Of a stretch of 41,283 nt of DNA, positions 33,781-41,283 are shown piece by piece. The stretch spans positions 1 to 41,283 of the forward strand of contig JAAPAA010000285.1 of assembly GCA_012274165.1 (NCBI GenBank), read 5' to 3'. Every line of letters begins with the position of its first letter. The stretch's first letter is position 1. The stretch is from Thiobacillaceae bacterium (lineage in GTDB: Bacteria > Pseudomonadota > Gammaproteobacteria > Burkholderiales > Thiobacillaceae). The notes under the pieces are model-generated. The model had not been told where the DNA came from. It worked only from the letters and a program-made list of their open reading frames with translations, and made no database searches. Made by a program: the position numbers and the translations under genes.

Positions 33781-36700
33781 TCACTCGCTCACCAGCACCA
33801 GCAGGTCCTGCCCGGCGGAGACCTGCCCACCTTCGCGGCAGAACACCTTGTGGATGCGGCCGTCGCACGGCGCCATCACGGCGAACTCCATCTTCATCGA
33901 TTCGATGATGACGAGCGGATCGCCCTGCTTCACCTCAGCCCCATCTTCCACTTCCACTTTCCACACGTTGCCGGCGACGTGGCTGGCGATGGCGCGGCCG
34001 TTTTCCGGCAGGTCGAGTTCGCTGTCGGGGGCGGCTTCTGCCACCGTCAGGTCGCTGGCGTAGTCGGCCTGGCCGCTGGCGCGCCAGCGTTCGCGCTCTT
34101 CGTCGAACGAGGCCTGCTGCTGCGTCTTGAAGGCGGTGATGGACGCGCTGTTGTCGCTGAGAAACGTGTTGTAGTCGCGCAGGCTGAAGGTGGTTTCCTC
34201 GATCTTCAGCTGGTAGCGGCCAAGGGGGAAATCCTCGCGGATCTTGAGCAACTCGTCCTCGCTCACCGGGAAGAAGCGCACCTGGTCGAAGAAGCGCAGC
34301 AGCCATGGCTTGCCGTCGGTGAAGTTGGCCGTCTGGCGCCAGCGGTTCCACATCTGCAAGGTGCGGCCGACGAACTGGTAGCCGCCGGGGCCTTCCATGC
34401 CGTAGACGCACATGTAGGCGCCGCCGATGCCGACGGCGTTTTCCGGGGTCCAGGTACGGGCTGGGTTGTACTTGGTGGTGACCATGCGATGGCGCGGATC
34501 GACCGGCGTCGCCACCGGCGCACCGAGGTAGACGTCGCCGAGGCCCATCACCAGGTAGCTGGCATCGAAGACGATGCGCTTCACTTCCTCGATGCTGTCG
34601 AGGCCGTTGATGCGGCGGATGAACTCGATGTTGCTCGGGCACCAGGGCGCATCCTTGCGCACCGACTGCATGTACTTCTCGATTGCGAGTTTGGTCGCGG
34701 CGTCGTCCCACGACAGTGGGATGTGCACGATGCGGGTCGGCACCTGCATGTCCTCGATGGCGGGCAGCGCCTTTTCCGCGGCCAGCAGCAGGTCCATCAG
34801 TTTCGACAGCGGCAGCACGCGCGAGTCGTAGTGCACCTGCAGCGAACGGATGCCGGGCGTGAGATCGAGGATGCCAGGTACGGCGTCGGCCTGCAGCTTG
34901 GTCATCAGCGCGTGCACGCGGAAGCGCAGGTTGAGGTCGAGCACCAGCGGGCCGTATTCGATGAGCAGGTATTTGTCGCCGGCGCGGCGGTAAACCACGG
35001 CAACGGGGTTGTCGGTTTCGGGGGTGCGGTGCAGCACGGGTTCGGCGAGCGGACCGCTATCGGCGACGGGCGCGGCCGGGGCGTCGAGGCTGGCGATGGC
35101 GGCGTCCTGCGCCGCCTCCATCTGCTCGGCCTGCGTCTGGCTCAAGCGCTTGAAGCGCACGGTATCGCCCGGGCGCAGCTGGCCCATTTTCCACAACTCG
35201 GCCTGCACGATGGTGGCCGGGCAGACGAAACCGCCGAGCGAGGGACCGTCCGGCCCGAGGATGACCGGCATGTCACCGGTGAAGTCGACCGCGCCGATGG
35301 CGTAGGCGTTGTCGTGAATGTTGGACGGATGCAGTCCGGCCTCGCCGCCGTCCTTGCGCGCCCACTGCGGGCGCGGACCGATCAGACGGACGCCGGTGCG
35401 GCTGGAGTTGTAGTGCACTTCCCAGTCGGTGGCGAAGAACATCTCGATGTCGGCGTCGGTGAAGAAATCCGGCGCGCCGTGCGGACCGTACAGCACGCCG
35501 ATTTCCCACGCGTGCGTGTAAGTCGGGCGCAACGCGACGGGCAGCGCCTTGTCGATGCTCGCAGATTCCGCTGCCGGGATATGCAGCACGTCGCCGACGC
35601 GTAGCGTACGCCCGGCGTGGCCGCCGAACTGGCCGAGCGTGAACGTCGATTTGCTGCCGAGATAATCCGGCACGTCGAAGCCGCCGCGCACCGTGAGATA
35701 GGCGCGGCAGCCGCTGTCCCTGATCGCGCCGAGCTTGAGCATGCCGCCAGCCTTGACCGCGTGCGCCGCCCAGTTGGCGAGCGGTACGCCATCGAGTTCG
35801 GCGCCCATATCGGCACCAGCGAGCGCGATCACGCTGTCGCAGTTGAAGCGCAGCGTGGGGCCAGCGACGGTGAGTTCGAGCGCGGCCGCGCCCTCCTCGT
35901 TGCCGGCCAGCCTGTTGGCGAGCCGCAGCGCCAGCGCATCCATCGGCCCCGACGGCGGCACGCCGACGTCCCAGTAACCGGTGCGGCCCGGCCAGTCCTG
36001 GATGCTGCTCTGCACGCCGGGTTCGATGACGTCGATCGTTGCCGGGCGGTAGTGGAAGGCGTTGAGATAGCGCGTCGTCTGCCGCCCTTCCATGAACACC
36101 ATGTCGCGCACGATCTGGCCGAGGTAGCCGAGGTTGGTCTCGATGCCGGCAACGCGGGTATTGGCCAGCACCTGCTGCATCTTGCTCAGTGCGTCGACGC
36201 GGTCGATGCCCTTGACGATGATCTTCGCCACCATGGGATCGTAGAACGGCGGCACGTCGGAACCGCGCTCGACCCAGGTCTCGATCCGCGCGTCGGCGGG
36301 AAACACGACTTCGGTCAGCACGCCGGCGGCGGGCTGGAAGTCCTTGCCCGGGTCTTCTGCATACAGGCGCACCTGCATCGAGGCTCCCTGCGGATCGGCC
36401 TTGAAGCCGGACAAATCCAGCTCGCCGGCCGCCTCCTTCACCATCCACTCGACCAGGTCGACGCCGGTGACTTCCTCGGTGACACCGTGCTCGACCTGCA
36501 GGCGGGTGTTCACTTCGAGGAAATAGAATTCGCCACTTTGCGTGTCGTAGACGAATTCGACCGTGCCGGCGGAGCGGTAACCAACCGCCTCGCCGAGGCG
36601 CACCGCGGTGGCCAGCAGGCTGTTTCTTTGAATATCGGTGAGACCCGGCGCCGGGGTTTCCTCGATGACCTTCTGGTTGCGCCGCTGCACCGAGCAATCA

Positions 36701-37377
36701 CGTTCTCCCAGCGCGACGACATGGCCCTTGCCGTCGCCGAAGATCTGCACCTCGATGTGGCGCGCGTGCTCGACATACTTCTCGAGGAAAATGCCGGCCT
36801 CCTTGAAGTTGGCGCGCGCCAGCCGCTCGACCGACTGGAAGGCCTCCACCAGTTCGTCGGCGCTCCAGATCAGGCGCATGCCGATGCCGCCGCCGCCGGC
36901 GGTGCTCTTCAGCATCACCGGGTAGCCGATGCGCGCCGCCTCGGCCTGGGCGTGGCCGGCGTCGGACAGCAGGCCAGAGCCGGGCAGCAACGGCACCTTG
37001 TTGTGCTCGGCGAGATCGCGCGCGGTGTGTTTGAGTCCGAAGGCGCGCATCTGATCCGGACTGGGGCCGATGAAGGCGATGCCGGCAGCAGCGCAGTCCT
37101 CGGCGAAGCCGGGGTTCTCGGACAGGAAACCGTAGCCGGGATGAACGGCCTGCGCGCCTGTAGATTTCGCCGCTTCGAGAATCTTCTCGCCACGCAGGTA
37201 GCTCTGCGCCGCCGGCGCCGGGCCGATCTCAACGGCTTCGTCGGCCAGCCGCACGTGCAGCGAATGGCGGTCTGCCTCCGAATAGACGGCGACAGATTTC
37301 ACCCCCATGGTGCGAAGGGTGCGGATGATGCGGCAAGCGATGGCGCCGCGGTTGGCGATGAGAACCTTGTCGAACAT
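33781..37377 (-). CDS. Biotin-dependent guanidine/urea carboxylase
   Basis: This enzyme carboxylates guanidine or urea using ATP, bicarbonate and biotin. From the ATG at 37377 (GGAG 7 nt upstream) it is 1198 aa. Domain order: biotin carboxylase (1-450: FDKVLIANRGAIACRIIRT, STAGGGGIGMRL, LEVNTRLQVEHGVTEEVTG), a two-part carboxyltransferase (about 465-1065, with PGVQSSIQDWPGRTGYWDVG and TKYNPARTWTPENAVGIGG), and a biotinyl domain (about 1125-1198) with the biotin lysine in ESMKMEF. Presence of both DUF1989 partners next door favours guanidine over urea as the true substrate. The residue reported to separate the two could not be placed here without an alignment. Confidence 0.93.
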   Translation of the reverse strand: MFDKVLIANRGAIACRIIRTLRTMGVKSVAVYSEADRHSLHVRLADEAVEIGPAPAAQSYLRGEKILEAAKSTGAQAVHPGYGFLSENPGFAEDCAAAGIAFIGPSPDQMRAFGLKHTARDLAEHNKVPLLPGSGLLSDAGHAQAEAARIGYPVMLKSTAGGGGIGMRLIWSADELVEAFQSVERLARANFKEAGIFLEKYVEHARHIEVQIFGDGKGHVVALGERDCSVQRRNQKVIEETPAPGLTDIQRNSLLATAVRLGEAVGYRSAGTVEFVYDTQSGEFYFLEVNTRLQVEHGVTEEVTGVDLVEWMVKEAAGELDLSGFKADPQGASMQVRLYAEDPGKDFQPAAGVLTEVVFPADARIETWVERGSDVPPFYDPMVAKIIVKGIDRVDALSKMQQVLANTRVAGIETNLGYLGQIVRDMVFMEGRQTTRYLNAFHYRPATIDVIEPGVQSSIQDWPGRTGYWDVGVPPSGPMDALALRLANRLAGNEEGAAALELTVAGPTLRFNCDSVIALAGADMGAELDGVPLANWAAHAVKAGGMLKLGAIRDSGCRAYLTVRGGFDVPDYLGSKSTFTLGQFGGHAGRTLRVGDVLHIPAAESASIDKALPVALRPTYTHAWEIGVLYGPHGAPDFFTDADIEMFFATDWEVHYNSSRTGVRLIGPRPQWARKDGGEAGLHPSNIHDNAYAIGAVDFTGDMPVILGPDGPSLGGFVCPATIVQAELWKMGQLRPGDTVRFKRLSQTQAEQMEAAQDAAIASLDAPAAPVADSGPLAEPVLHRTPETDNPVAVVYRRAGDKYLLIEYGPLVLDLNLRFRVHALMTKLQADAVPGILDLTPGIRSLQVHYDSRVLPLSKLMDLLLAAEKALPAIEDMQVPTRIVHIPLSWDDAATKLAIEKYMQSVRKDAPWCPSNIEFIRRINGLDSIEEVKRIVFDASYLVMGLGDVYLGAPVATPVDPRHRMVTTKYNPARTWTPENAVGIGGAYMCVYGMEGPGGYQFVGRTLQMWNRWRQTANFTDGKPWLLRFFDQVRFFPVSEDELLKIREDFPLGRYQLKIEETTFSLRDYNTFLSDNSASITAFKTQQQASFDEERERWRASGQADYASDLTVAEAAPDSELDLPENGRAIASHVAGNVWKVEVEDGAEVKQGDPLVIIESMKMEFAVMAPCDGRIHKVFCREGGQVSAGQDLLVLVSE

Positions 37378-37387
37378 GCAATCTCCG

Positions 37388-37428
37388 GCGGGTCGTCCCG
37401 CTTCATTCAATGCAGCGGGGCGTCCCGC
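37388..37428. repeat. Tandem hairpins between DUF1989 and carboxylase genes
   Basis: Two copies of a 14-nt hairpin, GCGGGTCGTCCCGC and GCGGGGCGTCCCGC, each with a 5-bp stem and 4-nt loop, lie 13 nt apart in the 60-nt gap. Read in the direction of transcription they sit just before the carboxylase RBS. They could be an mRNA processing or stability element, or a REP-like repeat. Confidence 0.5.
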
Positions 37429-37437
37429 CGTCAGGTT

Positions 37438-38097
37438 TTATTGTTCAGGCGCGTCCCAGATCAGCACCCGCACCGGCGTCGGGTTGTAGGCGTTGCACGG
37501 GTTGTTGAGCTGCGGGCAATTGGAGATCAGGCACAGCACGTCCATCTCGGCGCGCATCTCGACGTACTTGCCCGGCGCCGACACGCCATCGGCGAAGGTC
37601 AGGCCGCCCTCGGGCGTCACCGGCACGTTCATGAAGAAGTTGATGTTGCTGGTGATGTCGCGCTTGGTCAGGCCACCCTCATAGTGGGCGAGCGCATGCA
37701 GGAAACTGTCGCGGCAGGAATGCATCGGCCGCTTGTCGAGCGCATAGCGCACGGTGTTGCTCTCGCACGAGCAGGCGCCGCCGAGGGTGTCGTGGCGGCC
37801 GCAGGTGTCGGCGGTAATGGTGAGCATCGCCCTGCCTTCGGTCGACATCAGCTGCGTGCCGGCGGTGAGATACAAGGCGCCCTGCGCGCGCACGGTGTCG
37901 GCGGCGCTGTAGCGTTCCTCCGGGTCGCGCGCATTGAAGAACAGGGTGTCGACCGCCTGGTTGCCTTCGAGGTCGAGGATGCGGAAGACCTGACCCTTCT
38001 TGATTTCGTGGATCCACGGATCGCCGGCGTCAACCACGGCATCCACCACAGCGGTCTTGGGATCGAAGGAACTTTCGACGAGGTTAAAACGAGTCAC
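37438..38097 (-). CDS. DUF1989 protein, urea-carboxylase-associated protein 2 (carboxyguanidine deiminase subunit)
   Basis: A 219-aa cytoplasmic protein of the DUF1989 family. Motifs seen: [45 protein letters not shown], and [21 protein letters not shown]. The cysteine-, histidine- and aspartate-rich block suggests a metal or catalytic site. Published work on the homologous pair shows that it forms carboxyguanidine deiminase, turning carboxyguanidine into allophanate plus ammonia; which of the two bears the catalytic site is not decided here. It lies 9 nt after its partner gene and 60 nt before the carboxylase gene. Confidence 0.9.
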   Translation of the reverse strand: MTRFNLVESSFDPKTAVVDAVVDAGDPWIHEIKKGQVFRILDLEGNQAVDTLFFNARDPEERYSAADTVRAQGALYLTAGTQLMSTEGRAMLTITADTCGRHDTLGGACSCESNTVRYALDKRPMHSCRDSFLHALAHYEGGLTKRDITSNINFFMNVPVTPEGGLTFADGVSAPGKYVEMRAEMDVLCLISNCPQLNNPCNAYNPTPVRVLIWDAPEQ

Positions 38098-38106
38098 GGT
38101 GCCACC

Positions 38107-38844
38107 TCAACGGAACAGGATTTCGGTTTGATAGAAGCCGCGCTGGTTTTCCGCGCAGGCGTTGCGGCAGACGTCGTCGGCAGCTGGCGTTCCGCTCTTC
38201 CACGCGGTCAGCATGACGTCGCCCGGCGCGTAGTCGGGGCGCGGATCGAGCGGATGCGGTGCGGCAGACAGCACCACCAGCACGTTCATCTCGAAGCGTA
38301 GATCAACGTAGGCACCAGGGTGCGAATTGGCGGCGTCGAAGTGCAGCCGGCCGGCCTCGTCGGCGACGACCTTGCTGAAGAAGTTGACGTTCGGCACTAC
38401 GTCGCGCTTGCCCAGCCCCCACTTGCCGAGTTCGACCAGCAGGCCATCGCGGCCGTTGCGGTGCATGGCGTTGCGGTGGGTCTGGTAGGTGGCTTCGCCG
38501 TACTTCGCCTTCACCATCTCGGCGTTGCTGGCGCCGCACAGCGGGTCATGCCAGCCGCAGCTGTCATGGATCACCGAGCACAGCACGTGGCCCATGTCGG
38601 AGTAGCAGACGTGGCCCGTCGTCAGGTGCGCGGTGTGCTGCGCCTTGAGGGTGTCGGGCATGTTGTAGCGCTCGAGCTTTTCTTCGGCGTTGTAGAACAG
38701 TGCCGAGACGTTGGCGCGGCCGCTCAGATCGGTGAGCCGCAACGCGTTGCCGCGGCGCAGGATGCCCGACCAATGGCAGCCACCCGGCAGCAGCTCTTCC
38801 CACAGGAACAGCTTCGGGGCAATGGGGTTGAGGTTTTGTGCCAT
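38107..38844 (-). CDS. DUF1989 protein, urea-carboxylase-associated protein 1 (carboxyguanidine deiminase subunit)
   Basis: A 245-aa DUF1989 protein and paralogue of its neighbour. Shared pattern: LRRGNALRLTDLSGRANVSALFYNA, IHDSCGWHDPLCGASNAEM, and NVNFFSKVVADEAGRLHF. It is longer than the partner, with an extra C-terminal tail (CRNACAENQRGFYQTEILF). Together the two are expected to act as a heteromeric carboxyguanidine deiminase between the carboxylase and allophanate hydrolase steps. The ATG at 38844 gives the standard start. Transcribed 36 nt after the NikR-like regulator gene. Confidence 0.9.
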   Translation of the reverse strand: MAQNLNPIAPKLFLWEELLPGGCHWSGILRRGNALRLTDLSGRANVSALFYNAEEKLERYNMPDTLKAQHTAHLTTGHVCYSDMGHVLCSVIHDSCGWHDPLCGASNAEMVKAKYGEATYQTHRNAMHRNGRDGLLVELGKWGLGKRDVVPNVNFFSKVVADEAGRLHFDAANSHPGAYVDLRFEMNVLVVLSAAPHPLDPRPDYAPGDVMLTAWKSGTPAADDVCRNACAENQRGFYQTEILFR

Positions 38845-38880
38845 ATGAAATCCAGTCGATAGGTTGATAGCCGGCTTATC

Positions 38881-39348
38881 TCAGCCGGCGGCCGGCGCGT
38901 GCAGCGGCGGGATGACCGCCGCCAGCAGGTGCAGGCGGCCGGTGATGACGCCGCGCAAGCCGAGCATTTCATGGGTGATGGCCTGGAGCGTGGTCGCCGG
39001 GCCCTGGACCAGAATCACCTCCAGCATCTGGTCCTCGGTCAGGTGTACATGCAGCGAGCTGATGACCTCGGCGACGTACTGATACTGGATGTCCGCCAGC
39101 CGGCCCTGCAGGCTGCGGGTGGCACGGTTGTACAGCAAGGTCAGGGTGCCCGCCATGACCTCGTTGCCGAGGCTGCGCTTATGCTCGGCCAGCTGATAAT
39201 TGACCATTTCGCCGATGGCCTGCGAGCGGCTGTCATAGCCGCGGCTCTCGACCATGCTGTCCAGCCCGGCCAGCAGGTCCGGCGGCAGCGAGACACTGAT
39301 TCGGCTGACCGGGCTGGACACCTTCTCGCTTCCGTTTTTCGTCGTCAT
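38881..39348 (-). CDS. NikR-like ribbon-helix-helix regulator with altered metal site
   Basis: A 155-aa regulator with an N-terminal ribbon-helix-helix DNA-binding part (about residues 15-50: RISVSLPPDLLAGLDSMVESRG) and a C-terminal ACT-like NikR domain. Counting against E. coli NikR, the nickel ligands H87 and H89 are kept (SSLHVHL), but C95 is Met (TEDQMLEV) and H76 is Tyr (IQYQY). High-affinity square-planar nickel binding is therefore unlikely as in true NikR. It sits inside the guanidine/GlnT operon, so it may control it in response to another metal or ligand. Spacing is 20 nt after glnT and 36 nt before the DUF1989 pair. Confidence 0.85.
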   Translation of the reverse strand: MTTKNGSEKVSSPVSRISVSLPPDLLAGLDSMVESRGYDSRSQAIGEMVNYQLAEHKRSLGNEVMAGTLTLLYNRATRSLQGRLADIQYQYVAEVISSLHVHLTEDQMLEVILVQGPATTLQAITHEMLGLRGVITGRLHLLAAVIPPLHAPAAG

Positions 39349-39368
39349 GCTTGGCTCTGTTCAGGCTG

Positions 39369-40730
39369 TCAGAACATGTAGCTGTAGCGTTCGACTTCCC
39401 ACTTGCTGACCGACAGGTGGTAAGCCTCCCACTCCTCGTTCTTGTAGCGGATGAACTCGTCGCGCAGTCCCTTGCCCAGGGTGGCCTCGACCAGCGGGTC
39501 GGCAGCGAAGGCGGCCACGGCCTCCTGCAGGGTCTGCGGCAGGAACTCGATGCCGCGCGCGCGGCGCTCGTCGTCGCCGATGGCATAGAGGTTGTCCTCG
39601 TTCGGGTTGCCCGGACTCAGACCCTCGCGAATGCCTTCCAGGCCAGCGGCCAGGGCCAGGGTGGCGGCCAGGTAAGGGTTGACCGCGCCGTCGGCGTTGC
39701 GCGATTCGCAGCGGCCGCCGCCGGAGGGAATGCGGACCGAGTTGGTGCGGTTGTTGGAGCCCCAGGAGTTGAACACCGGCGCCCAGGAAAAATAGCTCAT
39801 GGCACCGCGCCGCACCAGGCGCTTGTAGCTGTTCACCGTCGGCGCGAACACAGCGCACAGGGCGCGGCCGTGCTTGAGGATGCCGGCGACGAAGCTGTAG
39901 CCGAGCGGGGTCAGGCCGATGCCGTGCGGGTCGTCCTCGGGCGCGCAGGCGAACAGGTTCTTGCCGGTCTCCAAATCGTAGATCGACATGTTGAAGTGGG
40001 CGCCGTTGCCGGTTTTGTCGGCGAAAGGCTTGGGCATCATGGTGGCGAGCAGGCCTTCCTCCTTGGCGTAGTGCTTGGCCATGAAGCGGAAGAATGTGAG
40101 GCGATCGCAGGTGGTCAGCGCATCGGCGTAGTTGAAGTCGAACTCGAACTGGCCGTTGGCATCTTCGTGGTCGAAGGAATACAGGTCCCAGCCGAGGTCG
40201 TTGATGGTTGTGGCCACCTTGTCCAGCCAGGAGAAATTGTCGACAAAGCCGCGCACGTCGTAGCAGGGCTTGGTGAGCTTGTCGTCGGCGACCGGCACCG
40301 ACAGGCTGCCGTCGTCGTTCTGCTTCAACAGGAAGATCTCGCACTCGATGCCCAGGTTCATGCCGTAGCCGAGCTTGGCCGCCTCGGCCAGCTGGTTCTT
40401 CAGGGCGACGCGGGTGTTCAGGGCATAGGGCTTGCCCTGGAAATGGTTGTCAGCCGGAATCCAGGCGATCTTCGGCTCCCACGGCAACTGGATGGCGCGG
40501 TCGAGGTCCGGCACCGAGGTCAGCTCGTCGTCGTTGGGTGCCTGGCCGAGGCCATCCAGGGCGTAGCCAGTATAGCGTTCGGAGCCCTTGGCCATCTGGC
40601 CGAGGTGGCCGATCGGCACGACCTTGGCCTTGGGCACGCCGTGGATGTCGACATAGGCGCCGATGCAATATTTCACGCCCTTGTCGGTCAGGTCTTTTTG
40701 CTGGTTGGCGATCTCTTCGTTCGAATACAT
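39369..40730 (-). CDS. glnT: Type III glutamine synthetase-like protein (GlnT)
   Basis: A 453-aa member of the GlnT branch of the glutamine synthetase family, ligating ammonia (or a small amine) to glutamate with ATP. Landmarks: beta-grasp start ([21 protein letters not shown]), metal-binding glutamates in [49 protein letters not shown] and the [14 protein letters not shown] block. It is close to gamma-glutamylamide synthetases, so the true amine may not be ammonia. In the nitrogen operon it would trap ammonia released by allophanate hydrolysis. AAGGA precedes the ATG by about 7 nt. Confidence 0.9.
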   Translation of the reverse strand: MYSNEEIANQQKDLTDKGVKYCIGAYVDIHGVPKAKVVPIGHLGQMAKGSERYTGYALDGLGQAPNDDELTSVPDLDRAIQLPWEPKIAWIPADNHFQGKPYALNTRVALKNQLAEAAKLGYGMNLGIECEIFLLKQNDDGSLSVPVADDKLTKPCYDVRGFVDNFSWLDKVATTINDLGWDLYSFDHEDANGQFEFDFNYADALTTCDRLTFFRFMAKHYAKEEGLLATMMPKPFADKTGNGAHFNMSIYDLETGKNLFACAPEDDPHGIGLTPLGYSFVAGILKHGRALCAVFAPTVNSYKRLVRRGAMSYFSWAPVFNSWGSNNRTNSVRIPSGGGRCESRNADGAVNPYLAATLALAAGLEGIREGLSPGNPNEDNLYAIGDDERRARGIEFLPQTLQEAVAAFAADPLVEATLGKGLRDEFIRYKNEEWEAYHLSVSKWEVERYSYMF

Positions 40731-40764
40731 GTTGGGTCCTTGGTGCGTGGATAAGCGGGACGGC

Positions 40765-41283
40765 TCAGGCGCCGTCGCCGAAATAGGAATGGGGAAGCGG
40801 GGGGGCCTCGGTACAGCCTTTCACAACCAGCTTGGCAAGGTCGGCCACCAGCCAGTCGAACCAGCGCGCGCCCTTCTCCGCCGTGGCCAGGCTGGGCGTG
40901 CCGGTCACGCCATTGAGGCTGGTGCGATTGACCGGATGGGAAAAGACGCAGCCACAGGTGCGGTCCGGGTCGTCGGCTTCTGCGAACTTGTCCGGACGCA
41001 CCCCCTCGGGGGCGATGGCCAGCATGATCGACGCCTCGGCGTCGTTAGCGTGCCAGTCGTCGGCGTCGGCGCTGTGGAATTCGCGCACCCGTTCGCTGAG
41101 CGTCGCGGTATTAATCACCGCGACCATCAGGTCGTCGTGCTCGGCGCGCAACATCTCCAGGGCGCAGCGCAGCGGCGCAGCGTTGGTGACATGCGCGTTG
41201 ACGATGAACAGGCGGCGGATGCCGCTGTGATACGCCCAGTCGCCGATCTCCTTGACCAGCTGGATCAGCGTGACCGGCTGCAG
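40765..41283 (-). CDS. Creatininase-family amidohydrolase (C-terminal part, cut by window edge)
   Basis: A metal-dependent amidohydrolase of the creatininase family. The open frame continues off the right edge, so the ORF-track start at 41154 is only an internal Met; 172 residues are visible. The visible part has the metal-site neighbourhood [17 protein letters not shown] (usual NGHGGN becomes NAHVTN, with the histidine kept) and [16 protein letters not shown], where the glutamate matches the conserved metal ligand. The family cleaves creatinine and formamide-like amides; this member may feed a nitrogen compound into the operon. The substrate is unknown. Confidence 0.8.
   Translation of the reverse strand: MQPVTLIQLVKEIGDWAYHSGIRRLFIVNAHVTNAAPLRCALEMLRAEHDDLMVAVINTATLSERVREFHSADADDWHANDAEASIMLAIAPEGVRPDKFAEADDPDRTCGCVFSHPVNRTSLNGVTGTPSLATAEKGARWFDWLVADLAKLVVKGCTEAPPLPHSYFGDGA

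Noticed and set aside
37388-37428. Tandem hairpins considered as a CRISPR remnant
   Set aside because: Only two 14-nt units with a 13-nt spacer, palindromic throughout, and no cas genes in the window.
35617-38301. 894-aa plus-strand ORF opposite the carboxylase
   Set aside because: The minus strand encodes unmistakable biotin carboxylase motifs; the plus frame has none.
38881-39348. Annotation as nickel-responsive NikR
   Set aside because: Two of the four canonical nickel ligands are replaced and no nickel enzyme or transporter is nearby, so only NikR-like is claimed.

Overview
The window looks like chromosome from a GC-rich betaproteobacterium, probably a Thiobacillus-like member of the Nitrosomonadales. 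This is inferred from the gene order rodA-mrdA-mreDCB beside gatCAB, the protein families, and the sulfur genes (YeeE/YedE thiosulfate-type transporter plus TusA). No rRNA, tRNA, CRISPR array, transposase or phage gene was found.

Layout. (1) 1-4.9 kb, minus strand: the rod-shape cluster mreB-mreC-mreD-mrdA-rodA, with rodA cut by the left edge. (2) 4.9-8.2 kb, plus strand: gatCAB, ending in a perfect 17-bp palindromic terminator. (3) 8.2-12.3 kb: pyrE and a DUF4124 gene on the minus strand; xthA, an AmpG-like permease and a UreH/SafE-like membrane protein on the plus strand. (4) 12.4-18.3 kb, minus strand: a tightly overlapping run of P-loop ATPase, MetA-type acyltransferase, STAS-MlaE permease, MlaF-like ATPase, MlaD-like protein and PqiC-like lipoprotein, followed by a DUF4426 gene with its own terminator. 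(5) 18.3-19.3 kb: a sigma-54-type promoter and a well-conserved guanidine-I (ykkC) riboswitch with an intact Shine-Dalgarno. They now lead only into gene relics: a frameshifted, shortened secreted-protein gene and a shrunken fatty-acid-desaturase gene. (6) 19.3-31.9 kb: a signalling region with three PAS-GGDEF-EAL proteins, a soluble double-Cache-like protein ending in CheW, an unknown 279-aa protein translationally coupled to one GGDEF-EAL gene, a relic of that same unknown gene, a thiosulfate transporter/TusA pair, and yceH. (7) 32-41.3 kb, minus strand: a guanidine/urea nitrogen operon reading creatininase-family protein (cut by the right edge), type III glutamine synthetase-like GlnT, NikR-like regulator, the two DUF1989 proteins, biotin-dependent urea/guanidine carboxylase, allophanate hydrolase.

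How the parts fit. The right-hand operon can carboxylate guanidine (or urea), deiminate carboxyguanidine, and hydrolyse allophanate to ammonia and CO2; GlnT could capture the ammonia or make a glutamylamide. The riboswitch expected for such an operon is instead about 13 kb from its nearest gene, on the opposite strand and in front of wreckage. The simplest reading is an ancestral guanidine locus split by rearrangement, with the c-di-GMP signalling genes now between the two pieces. The NikR-like regulator inside the operon has lost two of the four canonical nickel ligands and may be a repurposed regulator.
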